Program-made: the position numbers and the translations under genes
Origin: Paracoccaceae bacterium
GTDB lineage: Bacteria; Pseudomonadota; Alphaproteobacteria; Rhodobacterales; Rhodobacteraceae
Direction of reading: 5' to 3'
DNA: 64,000 bases
Assembly: GCA_006226775.1 (NCBI GenBank)
Contig: SBGD01000063.1
Span: forward strand, 1 to 64,000
Notes under the pieces: generated by a model
Databases searched by the model: none
The model's input: only the letters and a program-made list of their open reading frames with translations
What the model was told of the DNA's origin: nothing
Shown: positions 18,587 to 27,643 of the stretch, in pieces
Numbering within the stretch: the stretch's first letter is position 1
How the letters are laid out: each line of letters opens with the position of its first letter

Positions 18587-20476
18587 TTACTTCTTGTAGT
18601 AGAGCTGCGCGGTTTCCATCGGGCCGGGCTGCGGATAGACCCAGGTATAGACCTGCCCCTCCGGCACGTTGCCCAGCCTGGCATTGGCGACGATATAGCC
18701 ATCCGCCGGAAGCACGGTGCCGATGGCATAGAACTGCTCGGCCGCGATATCGAGGATCTCGCCGAAGATTGCCTTCTGTGCGTCCTTGTCGGCGGTGGCG
18801 ATCAGCTCGAGATAGAGGTCCATCTGCTTCTGGATCTCGGCCGGGGGCGCCTCGGCCAGGGTGCTGCCGCTCTTCATGAAGTGCTGCGCCCATTTCTGCG
18901 CATAGGCGGATTCAAGGCTGAACGGGAAGTAGAACCGCGGGTCGAGCAGCGCGTCGCTCATGCCGCCGTCGCCCCACCAGATGTGCATGTCGTGGCTGTT
19001 GTTCTGGATCCGCTCGTAGACCAGGCTGCGCTCGGCATTGCGGGCGTCGAGATCGATGCCGATCTCTTTCCACTGCTCGGCCACCAGTTGCGCGATGTCG
19101 TTGAACTCGATCTGGTCGGAGGGCGAAAAGAGCTGAATGCGGATCGGCTTGCCGTCGAAGCCAAGGCGGATGCCGTCGCCATTGCGCTCGGTCAGGCCCA
19201 GGCCGTCGAGCAGGTCGTTGGCAGCGTCGGGATCGTACTCGGTGTACTGCCTGGCCAGCGTCTCGTTGTAGAACTGCGAAGTCGGGCGCGGCGCGGCCTG
19301 GTAGGGCTCGCCCTGACCGGCAAAGACCACGTCGATGATCTCTTCGCGGTCCATGCCCAGCGACAGCGCGGCGCGGAAATCCCGCTCGTTGTAAAGCTTG
19401 CGCTTTTCGGGGTCGTCATGGGTCAGGTTGAGCTGGAAGATCGCGTGGTTCATCCGCGCGTCGGTGGTGGATTTCAGCGTGTAGCCGCCGCTGTCCTGCC
19501 CGTCGTAGATCACCGGCTTGTTGGTGACGGTGGCGAAGTGACGGTTGGAAAAGTCGATCTCGCCATTGACCACCTTCAGCACGATGTCCTCGACGTTCTC
19601 GGTCTGGACCATCTGGACCTTGTCGATATAGGGCAGCTGGTTGCCCTCGGTGTCGACCTTGAAGAAATAGGGGTTGCGCTCCCATTCGATCAGCTGGTTC
19701 AGCCCGTCATAGGGCGTGACCTGCCGCCAGGCGAAGAGCAGCGGGCGCTTCTCGTCGACGAAGTTGAAGAAACAGGTCTGCTCGATGGCCTGGGTCCAGC
19801 TGTCGAACCCGGCGGCCTTGGCGGTGTCATTGGCGTCGGGGCTGACCTCGGGGAAGTACTTGCCGCAGTAGTGCTTCGCGGCGTTGACGATGAACTGGCC
19901 TTCGACCGAGGCGAGACGTTCGAGGAACAGCCCGTTGGGCGCCTCCAGCGTGATCCTGAAGGTCTGCGGGTCGATCACCTCGCCGGTCATCTTCTCCCAC
20001 TCGAAGCCCGAGGCCTTGCGCCCGCCATAGGCCGGGCTGCGCATCACGTCGAGCGCGAACTTCAGGTCCTCGGCGGTGAAGGGTTCGCCATCCGACCACT
20101 TGTGACCTTCGCGCAGGTGGAAGGTGAACTCGGTGGCATCCTCGTTGACCTCGAAGCTTTCGGCCACGTTGGGCACGACCTTGGTCCATTCGTAATCATA
20201 GGCGACCAGCGGCTGATAGCCCACGGTGCGGCGGACCCAGCCGGTGTCATAGGTGCCCTTGAGCGCCGAGCGCCAGGTGCCGCCATAGGTGCCCACGGAC
20301 TCCAGCGGGGTCAGCACATAGGGGTTCTCCGGCAGGCGGTCCTCGACCGGCGGCAGGGTTCCGGCCTCGACCGCGGCGGCCAGACCCGGCGCCTGGGCAT
20401 AGCCCTCGGCCAGCGCCGGCCCCGCCAGCGCCAGCAGCGCCGTCAGCGAGACGGCCATGGAGTTGGTTTTCAGCAT
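18587..20476 (-). CDS. ABC transporter substrate-binding protein, family 5
   Basis: 629-residue periplasmic binding protein of the Dpp/Opp class. Seen: Sec signal peptide ending GPALAEG at about 24, VGTYGGTWRSA, FHLREGHKWSDGEPFTAEDLKFALDVM (the family hallmark), and VVNGEIDFSNRHF. The length and GTWR form are those of family members linked to oligosaccharide or rhamnogalacturonide uptake rather than dipeptides. GGGAGGAGAACGAA precedes ATG 20476. The neighbouring DUF2264 and isomerase genes support a carbohydrate ligand. Confidence 0.88.
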   Translation of the reverse strand: MLKTNSMAVSLTALLALAGPALAEGYAQAPGLAAAVEAGTLPPVEDRLPENPYVLTPLESVGTYGGTWRSALKGTYDTGWVRRTVGYQPLVAYDYEWTKVVPNVAESFEVNEDATEFTFHLREGHKWSDGEPFTAEDLKFALDVMRSPAYGGRKASGFEWEKMTGEVIDPQTFRITLEAPNGLFLERLASVEGQFIVNAAKHYCGKYFPEVSPDANDTAKAAGFDSWTQAIEQTCFFNFVDEKRPLLFAWRQVTPYDGLNQLIEWERNPYFFKVDTEGNQLPYIDKVQMVQTENVEDIVLKVVNGEIDFSNRHFATVTNKPVIYDGQDSGGYTLKSTTDARMNHAIFQLNLTHDDPEKRKLYNERDFRAALSLGMDREEIIDVVFAGQGEPYQAAPRPTSQFYNETLARQYTEYDPDAANDLLDGLGLTERNGDGIRLGFDGKPIRIQLFSPSDQIEFNDIAQLVAEQWKEIGIDLDARNAERSLVYERIQNNSHDMHIWWGDGGMSDALLDPRFYFPFSLESAYAQKWAQHFMKSGSTLAEAPPAEIQKQMDLYLELIATADKDAQKAIFGEILDIAAEQFYAIGTVLPADGYIVANARLGNVPEGQVYTWVYPQPGPMETAQLYYKK

Positions 20477-20510
20477 TTCGTTCTCCTCCCTGAAGATTGT
20501 CTTGCGCGCA

Positions 20511-21296
20511 TCAGGCGCTGTCGTGGCCGCACAGGGCCCGCAGGTGATGCGCGTCGTCCTGGAACTGCCCGATCCCGTCATCGCGGACGAATTCGAGGAA
20601 CCCGGTGGGTGGATGCGGCCAGCGCGGCGCGGGCGTCCATGCGCCGATCAGCGCATGCCAGTCGTCGATCCCCTCGGCCAGCGGACGGCGCTCCTGCCCG
20701 GCCTCGGTCATGATCCAATGAAACACGTGCAGATCGCCCAGGTGCGGCGCCAGGATCTCCAGTTCCGCCAGCCAGCGCGCCCGGCCCCGCCCCGGCACCG
20801 GCTGCCAGTAGCTGAAGAGGTTTTCATGGTCGGCGGCCTGCAGGAGCGCCAGCGCATCCTCGGCCTCTTCGGTCAGCGAATTGCGGTGGTATTCGACGCT
20901 GACGGTGATCGCCTGGCCTTTGGCCTGGCGCGCCATGTCGTGCAGGTCGGCGGCGGCGGTGTCAAAGGCGGCGTCGCCGGTCTCGGCGCGCCGGGCGTTG
21001 CCGGCCCAGACCCGGATATTGCCGGCGCCGAGGGCGGCGGCGGTCTTTAGCACCGCGGTGAACTCCTGCCGCGCGCCCGGGACCCCGGCGCGCACATAGG
21101 CGCCGTAGGAGGCGGGCGCGATGCCGCGCGCCGCACAGAGATCCCGCACCTGCCGCGCCCGGGCCAGATCGCCGGGCAGGACGTGCCGGTCCGCACCCCA
21201 TTCGATCGCCTCGATCCCCGCGCGCGCAGCCAGATCGACGATCGCCTCGACTTCGAGCGCGCGAAATGTCACGGAACACTGCCCCGTGCGGATCAT
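20511..21296 (-). CDS. Sugar phosphate isomerase/epimerase-like TIM-barrel protein
   Basis: 261-residue xylose-isomerase-like (AP-endonuclease 2 fold) protein. Seen: RALEVEAIVDLAARAGIEAIEWGAD near the N-terminus, a VSVEYHRNSL segment whose Glu/His pair is a usual metal site, and HVFHW near the C-terminus. It overlaps the upstream dehydrogenase by ATGA and leads into the ABC genes, so it is part of the same uptake/catabolism operon. Substrate unknown. Confidence 0.8.
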   Translation of the reverse strand: MIRTGQCSVTFRALEVEAIVDLAARAGIEAIEWGADRHVLPGDLARARQVRDLCAARGIAPASYGAYVRAGVPGARQEFTAVLKTAAALGAGNIRVWAGNARRAETGDAAFDTAAADLHDMARQAKGQAITVSVEYHRNSLTEEAEDALALLQAADHENLFSYWQPVPGRGRARWLAELEILAPHLGDLHVFHWIMTEAGQERRPLAEGIDDWHALIGAWTPAPRWPHPPTGFLEFVRDDGIGQFQDDAHHLRALCGHDSA

Positions 21297-22315
21297 GCCA
21301 CCCGCTCCCAGTTCGCGAGGTTGACCTCGTTGAGCATCGCCTCGCCGCGGCTGAAGCGCGCGATGTCGTCGAGCACCAGGTCGGTCATCTCGCAGACCTC
21401 GCAGCCGAAGGACCCGGCCACATGCGGGGTGAGCATGACATTGGGCATGTCCCAGAGCGGCGAGGCATCGGGCAGAGGCTCGGGCTCGGTGACGTCGAGC
21501 ACGGCAAAGAGCCGCCCGTCGGCCATCGCCCCCTCGAGCGCGCGGCTGTCGACGATCCGCCCGCGGGCGGTATTGATCAGCAGCGCGCCGTCGCGCATCC
21601 GGGCAAACTCCGCCGCGCCGAAGCTGTTTTCGGTGCTGGGAAGCAGCGGCTGGTGCAGGCTGACCACGTCGCTTTCAGCCAGAAGCGTGTCCATCTCGAC
21701 CTTGCGGGCGCCGAAGGTGGCCGCCTCCTCGGCACTGACAAAGGGGTCGTGCAGCAACACCGCGATCTGGTGGCGGCGCAGCTCCTCGGCGACGCGGCGG
21801 CCGATGCGCGAGGCGCCGACGATGCCCACGGTGCGGCCGGAATTGCCCATCGGCCCGGCAAATTCGGTATTGCGGTTGTTGATCGCCGCGCGTTGCATGC
21901 GGTAGATCCGCCGCCATTCCGGCACCCGCTTCATGTGCAAGAGGATATGCGCAAGGGTGAATTCGGCGACGGGCCGGGCATTGGCCTCGGCGGCGCTGAC
22001 CACCTTGAGCCCGGACCCGGCCACCTCCTGGGTCAGGATGCTTTTCACCGTGCCCGCCAGGTGCGCGATCAGCTTCAGCCGCGGCATCCGCTGGCGCAGC
22101 TGCGCATCCACCGGATGCGAGCGCCAGCCGGTCACCAGCACCTCGACATCCGCCAGGAAAGGCGCGGCCTCGGGACCGGTCAGATCGGCGAGCGGGTCGG
22201 GATGCAGCAGGTTAGTCTCGCGCGCCAGTCTTGCGACCGTGCCGGCCCGGCAGGAGGCAGGGAAATGGATGTCGAACTGCGGCCTTGCCAGTTGAACCAA
22301 CGATGAAAAGCGCAT
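21293..22315 (-). CDS. D-isomer-specific 2-hydroxyacid dehydrogenase
   Basis: 340-residue NAD-dependent dehydrogenase. Seen: Rossmann motif GIVGASRIGRRV, catalytic Arg in INTARGRIVD, Glu in DVTEPEPLP, and His in LTPHVAGS. First gene of the minus-strand operon that continues through the TIM-barrel protein and the Dpp-type ABC importer. The 121-bp upstream space has repeated TTGCGYMA motifs that also occur before the LacI gene at 22437. Confidence 0.88.
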   Translation of the reverse strand: MRFSSLVQLARPQFDIHFPASCRAGTVARLARETNLLHPDPLADLTGPEAAPFLADVEVLVTGWRSHPVDAQLRQRMPRLKLIAHLAGTVKSILTQEVAGSGLKVVSAAEANARPVAEFTLAHILLHMKRVPEWRRIYRMQRAAINNRNTEFAGPMGNSGRTVGIVGASRIGRRVAEELRRHQIAVLLHDPFVSAEEAATFGARKVEMDTLLAESDVVSLHQPLLPSTENSFGAAEFARMRDGALLINTARGRIVDSRALEGAMADGRLFAVLDVTEPEPLPDASPLWDMPNVMLTPHVAGSFGCEVCEMTDLVLDDIARFSRGEAMLNEVNLANWERVA

Positions 22316-22361
22316 CCGTATCTCCCTGCGGCTTTGCCTGCCGCAAGTAGATTTGCATTTA

Positions 22362-22397
22362 TTGCACGATTACGCAAGGTTTTCGGTTATTGCGCAA
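22362..22397. promoter_or_regulatory. Promoter/operator cluster for the dehydrogenase-ABC operon
   Basis: On the minus strand: TTGCGC (22392-22397 region, part of the perfect palindrome TTGCGCAA at 22390-22397), 17 bases, then CGTAAT as a possible -10. TTGCGTAA (22370-22377 read on minus) and GTGCAA follow at once; the span 22362-22377 also forms TTGC-N8-GCAA. Such palindromes centred on CG and overlapping promoter boxes suit the LacI-type regulator encoded just upstream. Confidence 0.45.
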
Positions 22398-22436
22398 GGA
22401 ATTTGCACGACACCCTTGAACCCGTTGATCCGGCGT

Positions 22437-23468
22437 CTATTTCCCGCCGCGGATCACCGACTCGGCCTGTTTCAGGATCACCTGCGTCTGGGTTTGTTGC
22501 GTCGGCCGCTCCGGGTCGGCACTGCGCGAGGCCAGCAGGCGAATCGCCTCGATGCCGAGATATTCCCAGTCCACCGACAGCGTGCTGAGCAGCGGCGACG
22601 ACAGTTCCGCCAGCGGCAACCCGTTGAAGCCCAGCAGCGAGACCTCGCCCGGCACGTCGATGCCGCGCATCCGCAACTCCTGCATCACCGCCAGCGCCAC
22701 GTTGTCGGTCGAACAGAAGATCGCGGAATAGGCAAAGCGGCCGTCCTTCAGCAGGTCCTGCATCGCGATATGCGCCTCTCTCTCGGTGACATTGCCCATA
22801 TCGACCGAGTGATATTGCAGGTCCTCGAGACCCGCGCGCCGCATCGCCCCCAGGAACCCGGCGCTGCGCGCGGCCAGGGTGGCGCGCCGCCGGGTTCCCA
22901 GGTGCAGGATGCGCCGATGGCCCATGTCCAGAAGGTGCTGCGCCGCAAGCCCGCCGCCGCAATAATTGTTCGGCGCGACCTGGTCATGGGTCATCGAGGC
23001 ATCGAGCCCGTTCACCAGCACCGCCGGATGATGCGAGTCTGCCAATGTCTTCATCAGTTCGGCGGAAGGATCGACCCCGGCAAAGAGCACCCCGGTCTCG
23101 GGCCCGCCGAGGATGCTCTGGGGGATCTCGCCATCCTCGCCCAGCAGCGCCAGTTCGACGCGCAGGCCGATCTTGCGGGCGGCGTTCTGAATGCCGGTCA
23201 CCACGAAATGATAGATCGAGCCCGACCCGGAATTGAGGTCCACCTGGTTGAGAAACAACAGCGCGCGCTGCATGTTGTGGCCGCTGGCGGCCTCTGCCCC
23301 GCCCGCCGGTGCCGCCAGCGGCGTGCCCAGCGCGGCCGCGGCATCCAGCACCTTCCTGGTCGTGGCGGGGCTGATGCCCGGCGCCCCCGACAGCACCCGC
23401 GACACGGTGGAGACCGATACGCCGACCGCGCGCGCGATGTCTTCCTGCCTGACCTTCGCCTGCCGCAT
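22437..23468 (-). CDS. LacI-family transcriptional regulator
   Basis: 343-residue repressor. Seen: HTH VRQEDIARAVGVSVSTVSRVLSG in the first 30 residues and a PBP-like effector domain (GVLFAGVDPSAE, AIFCSTDNVALAVMQELR, GEVSLLGFNG). GGGAGA lies before the start. Located directly upstream of the 2-hydroxyacid dehydrogenase/ABC operon on the same strand, it is the likely regulator of that operon and, by the shared TTGCGYMA motif, of itself. Confidence 0.9.
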   Translation of the reverse strand: MRQAKVRQEDIARAVGVSVSTVSRVLSGAPGISPATTRKVLDAAAALGTPLAAPAGGAEAASGHNMQRALLFLNQVDLNSGSGSIYHFVVTGIQNAARKIGLRVELALLGEDGEIPQSILGGPETGVLFAGVDPSAELMKTLADSHHPAVLVNGLDASMTHDQVAPNNYCGGGLAAQHLLDMGHRRILHLGTRRRATLAARSAGFLGAMRRAGLEDLQYHSVDMGNVTEREAHIAMQDLLKDGRFAYSAIFCSTDNVALAVMQELRMRGIDVPGEVSLLGFNGLPLAELSSPLLSTLSVDWEYLGIEAIRLLASRSADPERPTQQTQTQVILKQAESVIRGGK

Positions 23469-23540
23469 CTTCGTCTCCCGTCACCGCTGTTGCATGGGCG
23501 CGCTCGGCGCGCTCCCCCTGTTCTTGACCGAACCGGCGGC

Positions 23541-23570
23541 TGACGCAAGTTTTTTGCATGAAATTTTGCA
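23541..23570. promoter_or_regulatory. Candidate autoregulatory site upstream of the second LacI gene
   Basis: On the minus strand the sequence has TTGCGTCA (23541-23548), preceded by ATGCAAAA and GTGCAAAA blocks like those in front of the dehydrogenase operon. TTGCGT could serve as a -35 box for the LacI gene. The shared motif between the two promoters is what makes this worth noting; each single occurrence is weak. Confidence 0.35.
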
Positions 23571-23600
23571 CCGGGAGTTACTCGAGGCGGTCGGGACCCC

Positions 23601-24650
23601 CTATGCCAGCCAGCGCTCGAGGTTCTGCGCCACGAAGGCGTCATCGGTCAGTTCGGGGTAGTCGCGCAGCAGGCGCTCGAGCTCGGCCATCTGCCCCGGT
23701 CCCATCGTTTCGCCGGGGTCGAGGCACCAGGTTCCGCGCATCAGCCCCTGCCGGCGCAGCACCTCGTGCAGGCAGGCGATACAGCCCTGAAAGTCATTGG
23801 CCGCATCGAACAGCACGCCATTGGCATCGGTGGTGCGCGCATCCAGCGCCAGCCAGTCCTGCGCGCTGCGCCCTTCCGGCGCGTCGCGGATCTCGTCCAG
23901 CAGCTCCACCGCCCGCCGGGTCCAGACCGACCAATGCCCCAGCAGCCCGCCGCGGATGCGAACCGTGACCGGCACCCCTTCGCGCTTGAAGCTGAACGGG
24001 GTCAGCAGGTCGGCGACGATGTGGTCGTCATTGCCGGTGTAAAGCGTGATGCGGTCCTCGGCCCCGGCCTCGATCACCGCGCGCACCACGTCGAGCGTGC
24101 GATAGCGGTTGAACGGCGCCATCTTGATCGCCACCACGTTCTCGATCTCGGCAAAGCGGCGCCAGAACCCGTAGGACAGCCGCTGCCCGCCCACCGCGGT
24201 TTGCAGGTAGAAACCGATCACCGGCATCGCCTCGGCCACCCTTCGGCAATGGGCGATCAGCGTATCCTCGTCCGCATCGCGCAGCGCCGCGAGACCCAGC
24301 AGCACCGCGTGATAGCCCAGATCGCGGGCCAGTTCCGCCTCGGCCAGCGCCTGATCGGTCCGGCCCACGGCACCCGCCACCATGAAGGGCACCGTCTCGT
24401 GGCGCGCGGCCTCTTCGGCGGCAAGCCGCAGCACCGGTTCGAGCAACCCGTGATCGCGCACCTCGAACTGCGTGGTATGCACTCCCACCGCCAGGCCGAT
24501 GGACCCGGCATCGAGGTAGTAGCGCGACAGCGCCCGCTGGTGGCGCTCGTCGAGCGCGCGCGCCTCGGTGAGGGCCAGCGGATGGGCGGGGATCACGCCG
24601 CCGCGGCGCAGGGCGGCAAGCGGGGTGGCGGGAATGTCGGAGATCTTCAT
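23601..24650 (-). CDS. DHDPS/NAL-family lyase, second paralogue
   Basis: 349-residue member of the dihydrodipicolinate-synthase fold, about 50 residues longer than the classical enzyme. Seen: Schiff-base Lys in VVAIKMAPFNRY and GFYLQTAVGGQRLS where the usual YNxP would be. Last gene of the nine-gene minus-strand TTT operon; ATGA overlap with the TetR gene. Inferred to act on a keto-deoxy sugar acid. Reaction not determinable. Confidence 0.75.
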   Translation of the reverse strand: MKISDIPATPLAALRRGGVIPAHPLALTEARALDERHQRALSRYYLDAGSIGLAVGVHTTQFEVRDHGLLEPVLRLAAEEAARHETVPFMVAGAVGRTDQALAEAELARDLGYHAVLLGLAALRDADEDTLIAHCRRVAEAMPVIGFYLQTAVGGQRLSYGFWRRFAEIENVVAIKMAPFNRYRTLDVVRAVIEAGAEDRITLYTGNDDHIVADLLTPFSFKREGVPVTVRIRGGLLGHWSVWTRRAVELLDEIRDAPEGRSAQDWLALDARTTDANGVLFDAANDFQGCIACLHEVLRRQGLMRGTWCLDPGETMGPGQMAELERLLRDYPELTDDAFVAQNLERWLA

Positions 24651-25357
24651 GTCGGGTCTTTCTGGCGGGTGTCGGGCTGACAGGTATCGGGCTGGGGGCT
24701 GTCGGGCCGCAGGTAGCCCATGATCATCTCGATCACATGGGCGCGGCGCACCGCCAGCCCGGCCTCGGAGCGATCGAGCGCGAAGATCGCCGAGAGCGTG
24801 GCCCGGTTGGCGATATAGAAATAACAGATGCTGGCGATCGAGATGTAGAGCTGCACCGGATCGACGCCGTCGCGCATCTCGCCGCGCGCAACGCCGCGTT
24901 TGAGGATCGTGCCGATCAGCGCCACCAGCGGCGAGTTCAGGTCGCGCGCCTTGTCCGAGCGGGTCAGGTGCACACCGTCGTGCATGTTGGCATCGTTGAT
25001 GATGGCGATGAATTCCGGGTGGCGGCTGACGTAATCGAAGGAGAACCCCACCAGCTTCTCCATCGCCGCCAGCGGCGGCTCGCCTTCGAGGTTGAGCTTG
25101 CGTTCGGCGGCGCGGATGTCGCCATAGGTGATTTCCAGCACCTCGCGGAAAAGATCTTCCTTGCCGCCGAAATAATGGTAGATCAGCGCCTTGTTGCACT
25201 CGGCCGCGCGGGCGATGGATTCGATCCGCGTGCCCTTGAGCCCGCCGCGCGCGAATTCCTGCTGCCCGGCGCGCACGATCCGCTCGCGGGTGGCCACCGG
25301 GTCGCGGGTCTGCCGGGCCGCGGGCGCGCGTTTCGCCGCCGCGTCAGGCGTGCCCAT
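24647..25357 (-). CDS. TetR-family transcriptional regulator
   Basis: 236-residue repressor. Seen: N-terminal HTH (RERIVRAGQQEFARGGLKGT followed by RIESIARAAECNKALIYHYF), and a C-terminal TetR_C-type ligand domain. It overlaps the preceding enolase-family gene by 14 bp and is translated in the middle of the operon rather than divergently. The likely operator is the palindrome TAAACG-TT-CGTTTA at 31766-31779, which makes it an autoregulator of the whole unit. Confidence 0.88.
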   Translation of the reverse strand: MGTPDAAAKRAPAARQTRDPVATRERIVRAGQQEFARGGLKGTRIESIARAAECNKALIYHYFGGKEDLFREVLEITYGDIRAAERKLNLEGEPPLAAMEKLVGFSFDYVSRHPEFIAIINDANMHDGVHLTRSDKARDLNSPLVALIGTILKRGVARGEMRDGVDPVQLYISIASICYFYIANRATLSAIFALDRSEAGLAVRRAHVIEMIMGYLRPDSPQPDTCQPDTRQKDPT

Positions 25358-26807
25358 CGCGCACCTCGTCCTGTCCCGGCGCCCGCAGCATGTCGAAGTG
25401 CCAGTCGGCAGGCGCGATGCGGCGCGAGAGGTCGGGCAGCGGCACGACCCCCATGCCCGGCACCTGCAACGAGCCGATATTCAGCACCCCACCGCCATTG
25501 GCCAGCCGGATACCGCCGCCGCTGCGCTCGTAAAGGTCGGGATGCGCCGCCAGCGCCGCTTCGGCCTCGTCCGTCGGCAGGTGATCGAGCCCGCGGAAGT
25601 AGTGATGCCCGTTGCGCTCGACATGGGGGATGCCCAGCGATGCCACCACCGCCAGGTCGGCCTGAAGCGAGACCACCGGCAGGCAGGTCAGATCCTCGGC
25701 GGACTGGAAACAGCCTTCGTTGCGCTGCACCAGAAGCGCGTTGAGCAGCGAGCGGATCACCCCCTTGCAGTTCTTGTGGCTGACCCCGCGATAGCCCAGG
25801 GCGATGGCCTCGTGAAAGGCTGTGGTCCAGCCATCGGCCTCGTCGATCAAGAGCGGCTTGCCGATCTGTTCCAGCGCCGCCGGGTCCAGCGGGCCGGCCA
25901 GCGCCACGCCGCGGTCGAGGGGTTGCTCGATGAACAGGATCGCCTCGTAAAGCGCCTGCAACTCGGGCCGGCTGCGCAGATCGCCGACCAGCGCGGCGAA
26001 ATCGCCGAGATCGCGGTATTGCTCGTTGCCATCGAGCGTGAGGTGCACCGGCGCGCCCAGCCGCGCCAGGCAGCGGGCGATGCGGCCCAGCCGGTCGAGA
26101 TCGGCCTCGCGCGCGCCGCTGACCTTGATCTTGAGATAGCGCACGCCATCGCGGGTGAGGTAATCCTCGAGCGTATGCGGCAGCCCGTCGTCCGGCAGGT
26201 CGAGACCCGCGAGATCCCCGGCCTCGATCGGATCGACCAGCCCGACGGTATGGCGCAGATGCACCTGCGCCAGCGGTTCGGGCCGCACCGCATCGCCCGA
26301 GGCGACCCCCTGCAACTCGGCAAAGACATCGCCCGGGCGCAGGCCGAAGGCATCATGCTGCACCATCCGGAGAAAGCTCGCGCCCAGGGCGCGGCCCAGC
26401 CCGTCGATCAAAGCGCGCTCCACCATGGAAACGCCGAACCCCGCCCCCAGCCGGTTGAACCCGGCGGCGACGGCGCGCCGCGTGACCTCGGCATCCAGCT
26501 GGCGCCAGAGATCGAAGAGCGTGCCCGCCTCCAGCCCCTGCGCCACCTCCAGCGCCTGATCCACCACCCACAACAGGTCGGCGACATTGTCCGCCGGGGT
26601 CTTCTCGGGGCGCTTGTCGAACCACTTGTAGGCCAGCAGGTCCGAGGCATAACCGGTCACCGGCGTGCCATCCACGGTCATCTCGAGCGCCAGGGTCAGC
26701 GAGGCCGCGGCCTCGATGGTGACCACGCCGAAACGGAAGGGCATGCGCGCAAAGGCATTGTCGATGCCCATCCGGGCCTGCCCGGGTTTCACAACAGCTG
26801 CGCTCAT
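25344..26807 (-). CDS. Divergent enolase-superfamily protein
   Basis: 487-residue protein, clearly longer than usual enolase-superfamily catabolic enzymes (about 370-420). Seen: KIKVSG (KxK acid/base pair), LTLDGNEQY and FIEQPLDR (metal Asp and Glu), LLIDEADGW (third acidic ligand), HKNCKG (Lys on the opposite face), and a C-terminal HVERNGHHYFRG. The order fits the muconate-cycloisomerase/methylaspartate-lyase arrangement. Function is unknown; context suggests a sugar-acid dehydratase or epimerase. ATGA overlap with the preceding gene. Confidence 0.7.
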   Translation of the reverse strand: MSAAVVKPGQARMGIDNAFARMPFRFGVVTIEAAASLTLALEMTVDGTPVTGYASDLLAYKWFDKRPEKTPADNVADLLWVVDQALEVAQGLEAGTLFDLWRQLDAEVTRRAVAAGFNRLGAGFGVSMVERALIDGLGRALGASFLRMVQHDAFGLRPGDVFAELQGVASGDAVRPEPLAQVHLRHTVGLVDPIEAGDLAGLDLPDDGLPHTLEDYLTRDGVRYLKIKVSGAREADLDRLGRIARCLARLGAPVHLTLDGNEQYRDLGDFAALVGDLRSRPELQALYEAILFIEQPLDRGVALAGPLDPAALEQIGKPLLIDEADGWTTAFHEAIALGYRGVSHKNCKGVIRSLLNALLVQRNEGCFQSAEDLTCLPVVSLQADLAVVASLGIPHVERNGHHYFRGLDHLPTDEAEAALAAHPDLYERSGGGIRLANGGGVLNIGSLQVPGMGVVPLPDLSRRIAPADWHFDMLRAPGQDEVRDGHA

Positions 26808-27643
26808 GTCGTCAGCCCTTCCAGCAGACCCCGGACATAGCCTATCGCCCGTGCGGCGGAGGTCGCGCCATCGGGGTGGTATTCGAAAGGTTCGATCCCG
26901 AGGATGCCGTCGTACCCGGTTTCGACCATGGCGGCAACGATAGGGGCAAAGCCATGGTCGCCCTGCCCCGGTCCGCGGCGGTTGCTCTCGTTGAAATGCA
27001 CATGGCCCAGCAGCCCCGAGGGCATGTGGCGCCGGATCAGCGCCTCCGGCGCCTCGGCCTCGCCACCCCAGGCCGCCGATGTGTCGATCATCGCCGTCAG
27101 ATGCGGCAGGTCCAGCGCCGCCACGATCTCGGCGGCCTCGGCGATGGTGTTGACGCAATCGGTCAGCTTCGGCGCCAGGGGCTCGATGCAATAGGTCACG
27201 CCCGCAACCTCCGCGGCCTCTCCGGCGGTGAGAAAGGCCTCACGCGCATTCTCCATCCCCGCCTCGGGCGAGGCGGCATCGGAGAGTTGCCGCTGGCCCG
27301 GCGAGCCATGGATCAACACGTCGCCGCCCAGATCGGCGCAAAGCGCGACCATGGCGCGGATATGGTCGCGGGTGCGCGCCTGCACCGCCGGGTCATCGCT
27401 GGTGATCGACAGCCCGTCGGGCGCGCTCAACAGCCAGTGCAACCCGGTAATCGTGATCCCCTCCATCCCGGCGGCGCGCCGGATGGCCTGGCGCGCGGCG
27501 GCCGAAAGCCGCGCCGGATCGTCCGACAGGGTGAAGGGCGCCACCTCGAGCCCGTCATAGCCCAGACCGGCGGCCAGCGCGCATTGCCGCTCGAAGGGCA
27601 GATCGCGGATCACTTCATTGCACAGGGAAATTCGAAAGGTCAT
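26804..27643 (-). CDS. Sugar phosphate isomerase/epimerase-like TIM-barrel protein
   Basis: 279-residue xylose-isomerase-like protein. Seen: ISLCNEVIRDLPFERQCALA, VTYCIEPL (Glu ligand), MIDTSAAWGGE, HVHFNESNRRGPGQGDHGF (metal/substrate His and Glu residues of the hydroxypyruvate-isomerase/tagatose-epimerase type) and GIEPFEY. Translationally coupled on both sides inside the TTT operon. Likely isomerises a keto sugar or keto acid; exact substrate unknown. Confidence 0.82.
   Translation of the reverse strand: MTFRISLCNEVIRDLPFERQCALAAGLGYDGLEVAPFTLSDDPARLSAAARQAIRRAAGMEGITITGLHWLLSAPDGLSITSDDPAVQARTRDHIRAMVALCADLGGDVLIHGSPGQRQLSDAASPEAGMENAREAFLTAGEAAEVAGVTYCIEPLAPKLTDCVNTIAEAAEIVAALDLPHLTAMIDTSAAWGGEAEAPEALIRRHMPSGLLGHVHFNESNRRGPGQGDHGFAPIVAAMVETGYDGILGIEPFEYHPDGATSAARAIGYVRGLLEGLTT

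Noticed and set aside
17897-20713. 938-codon open frame on the plus strand
   Set aside because: Antisense to the binding protein and permease genes; no motifs and biased composition.
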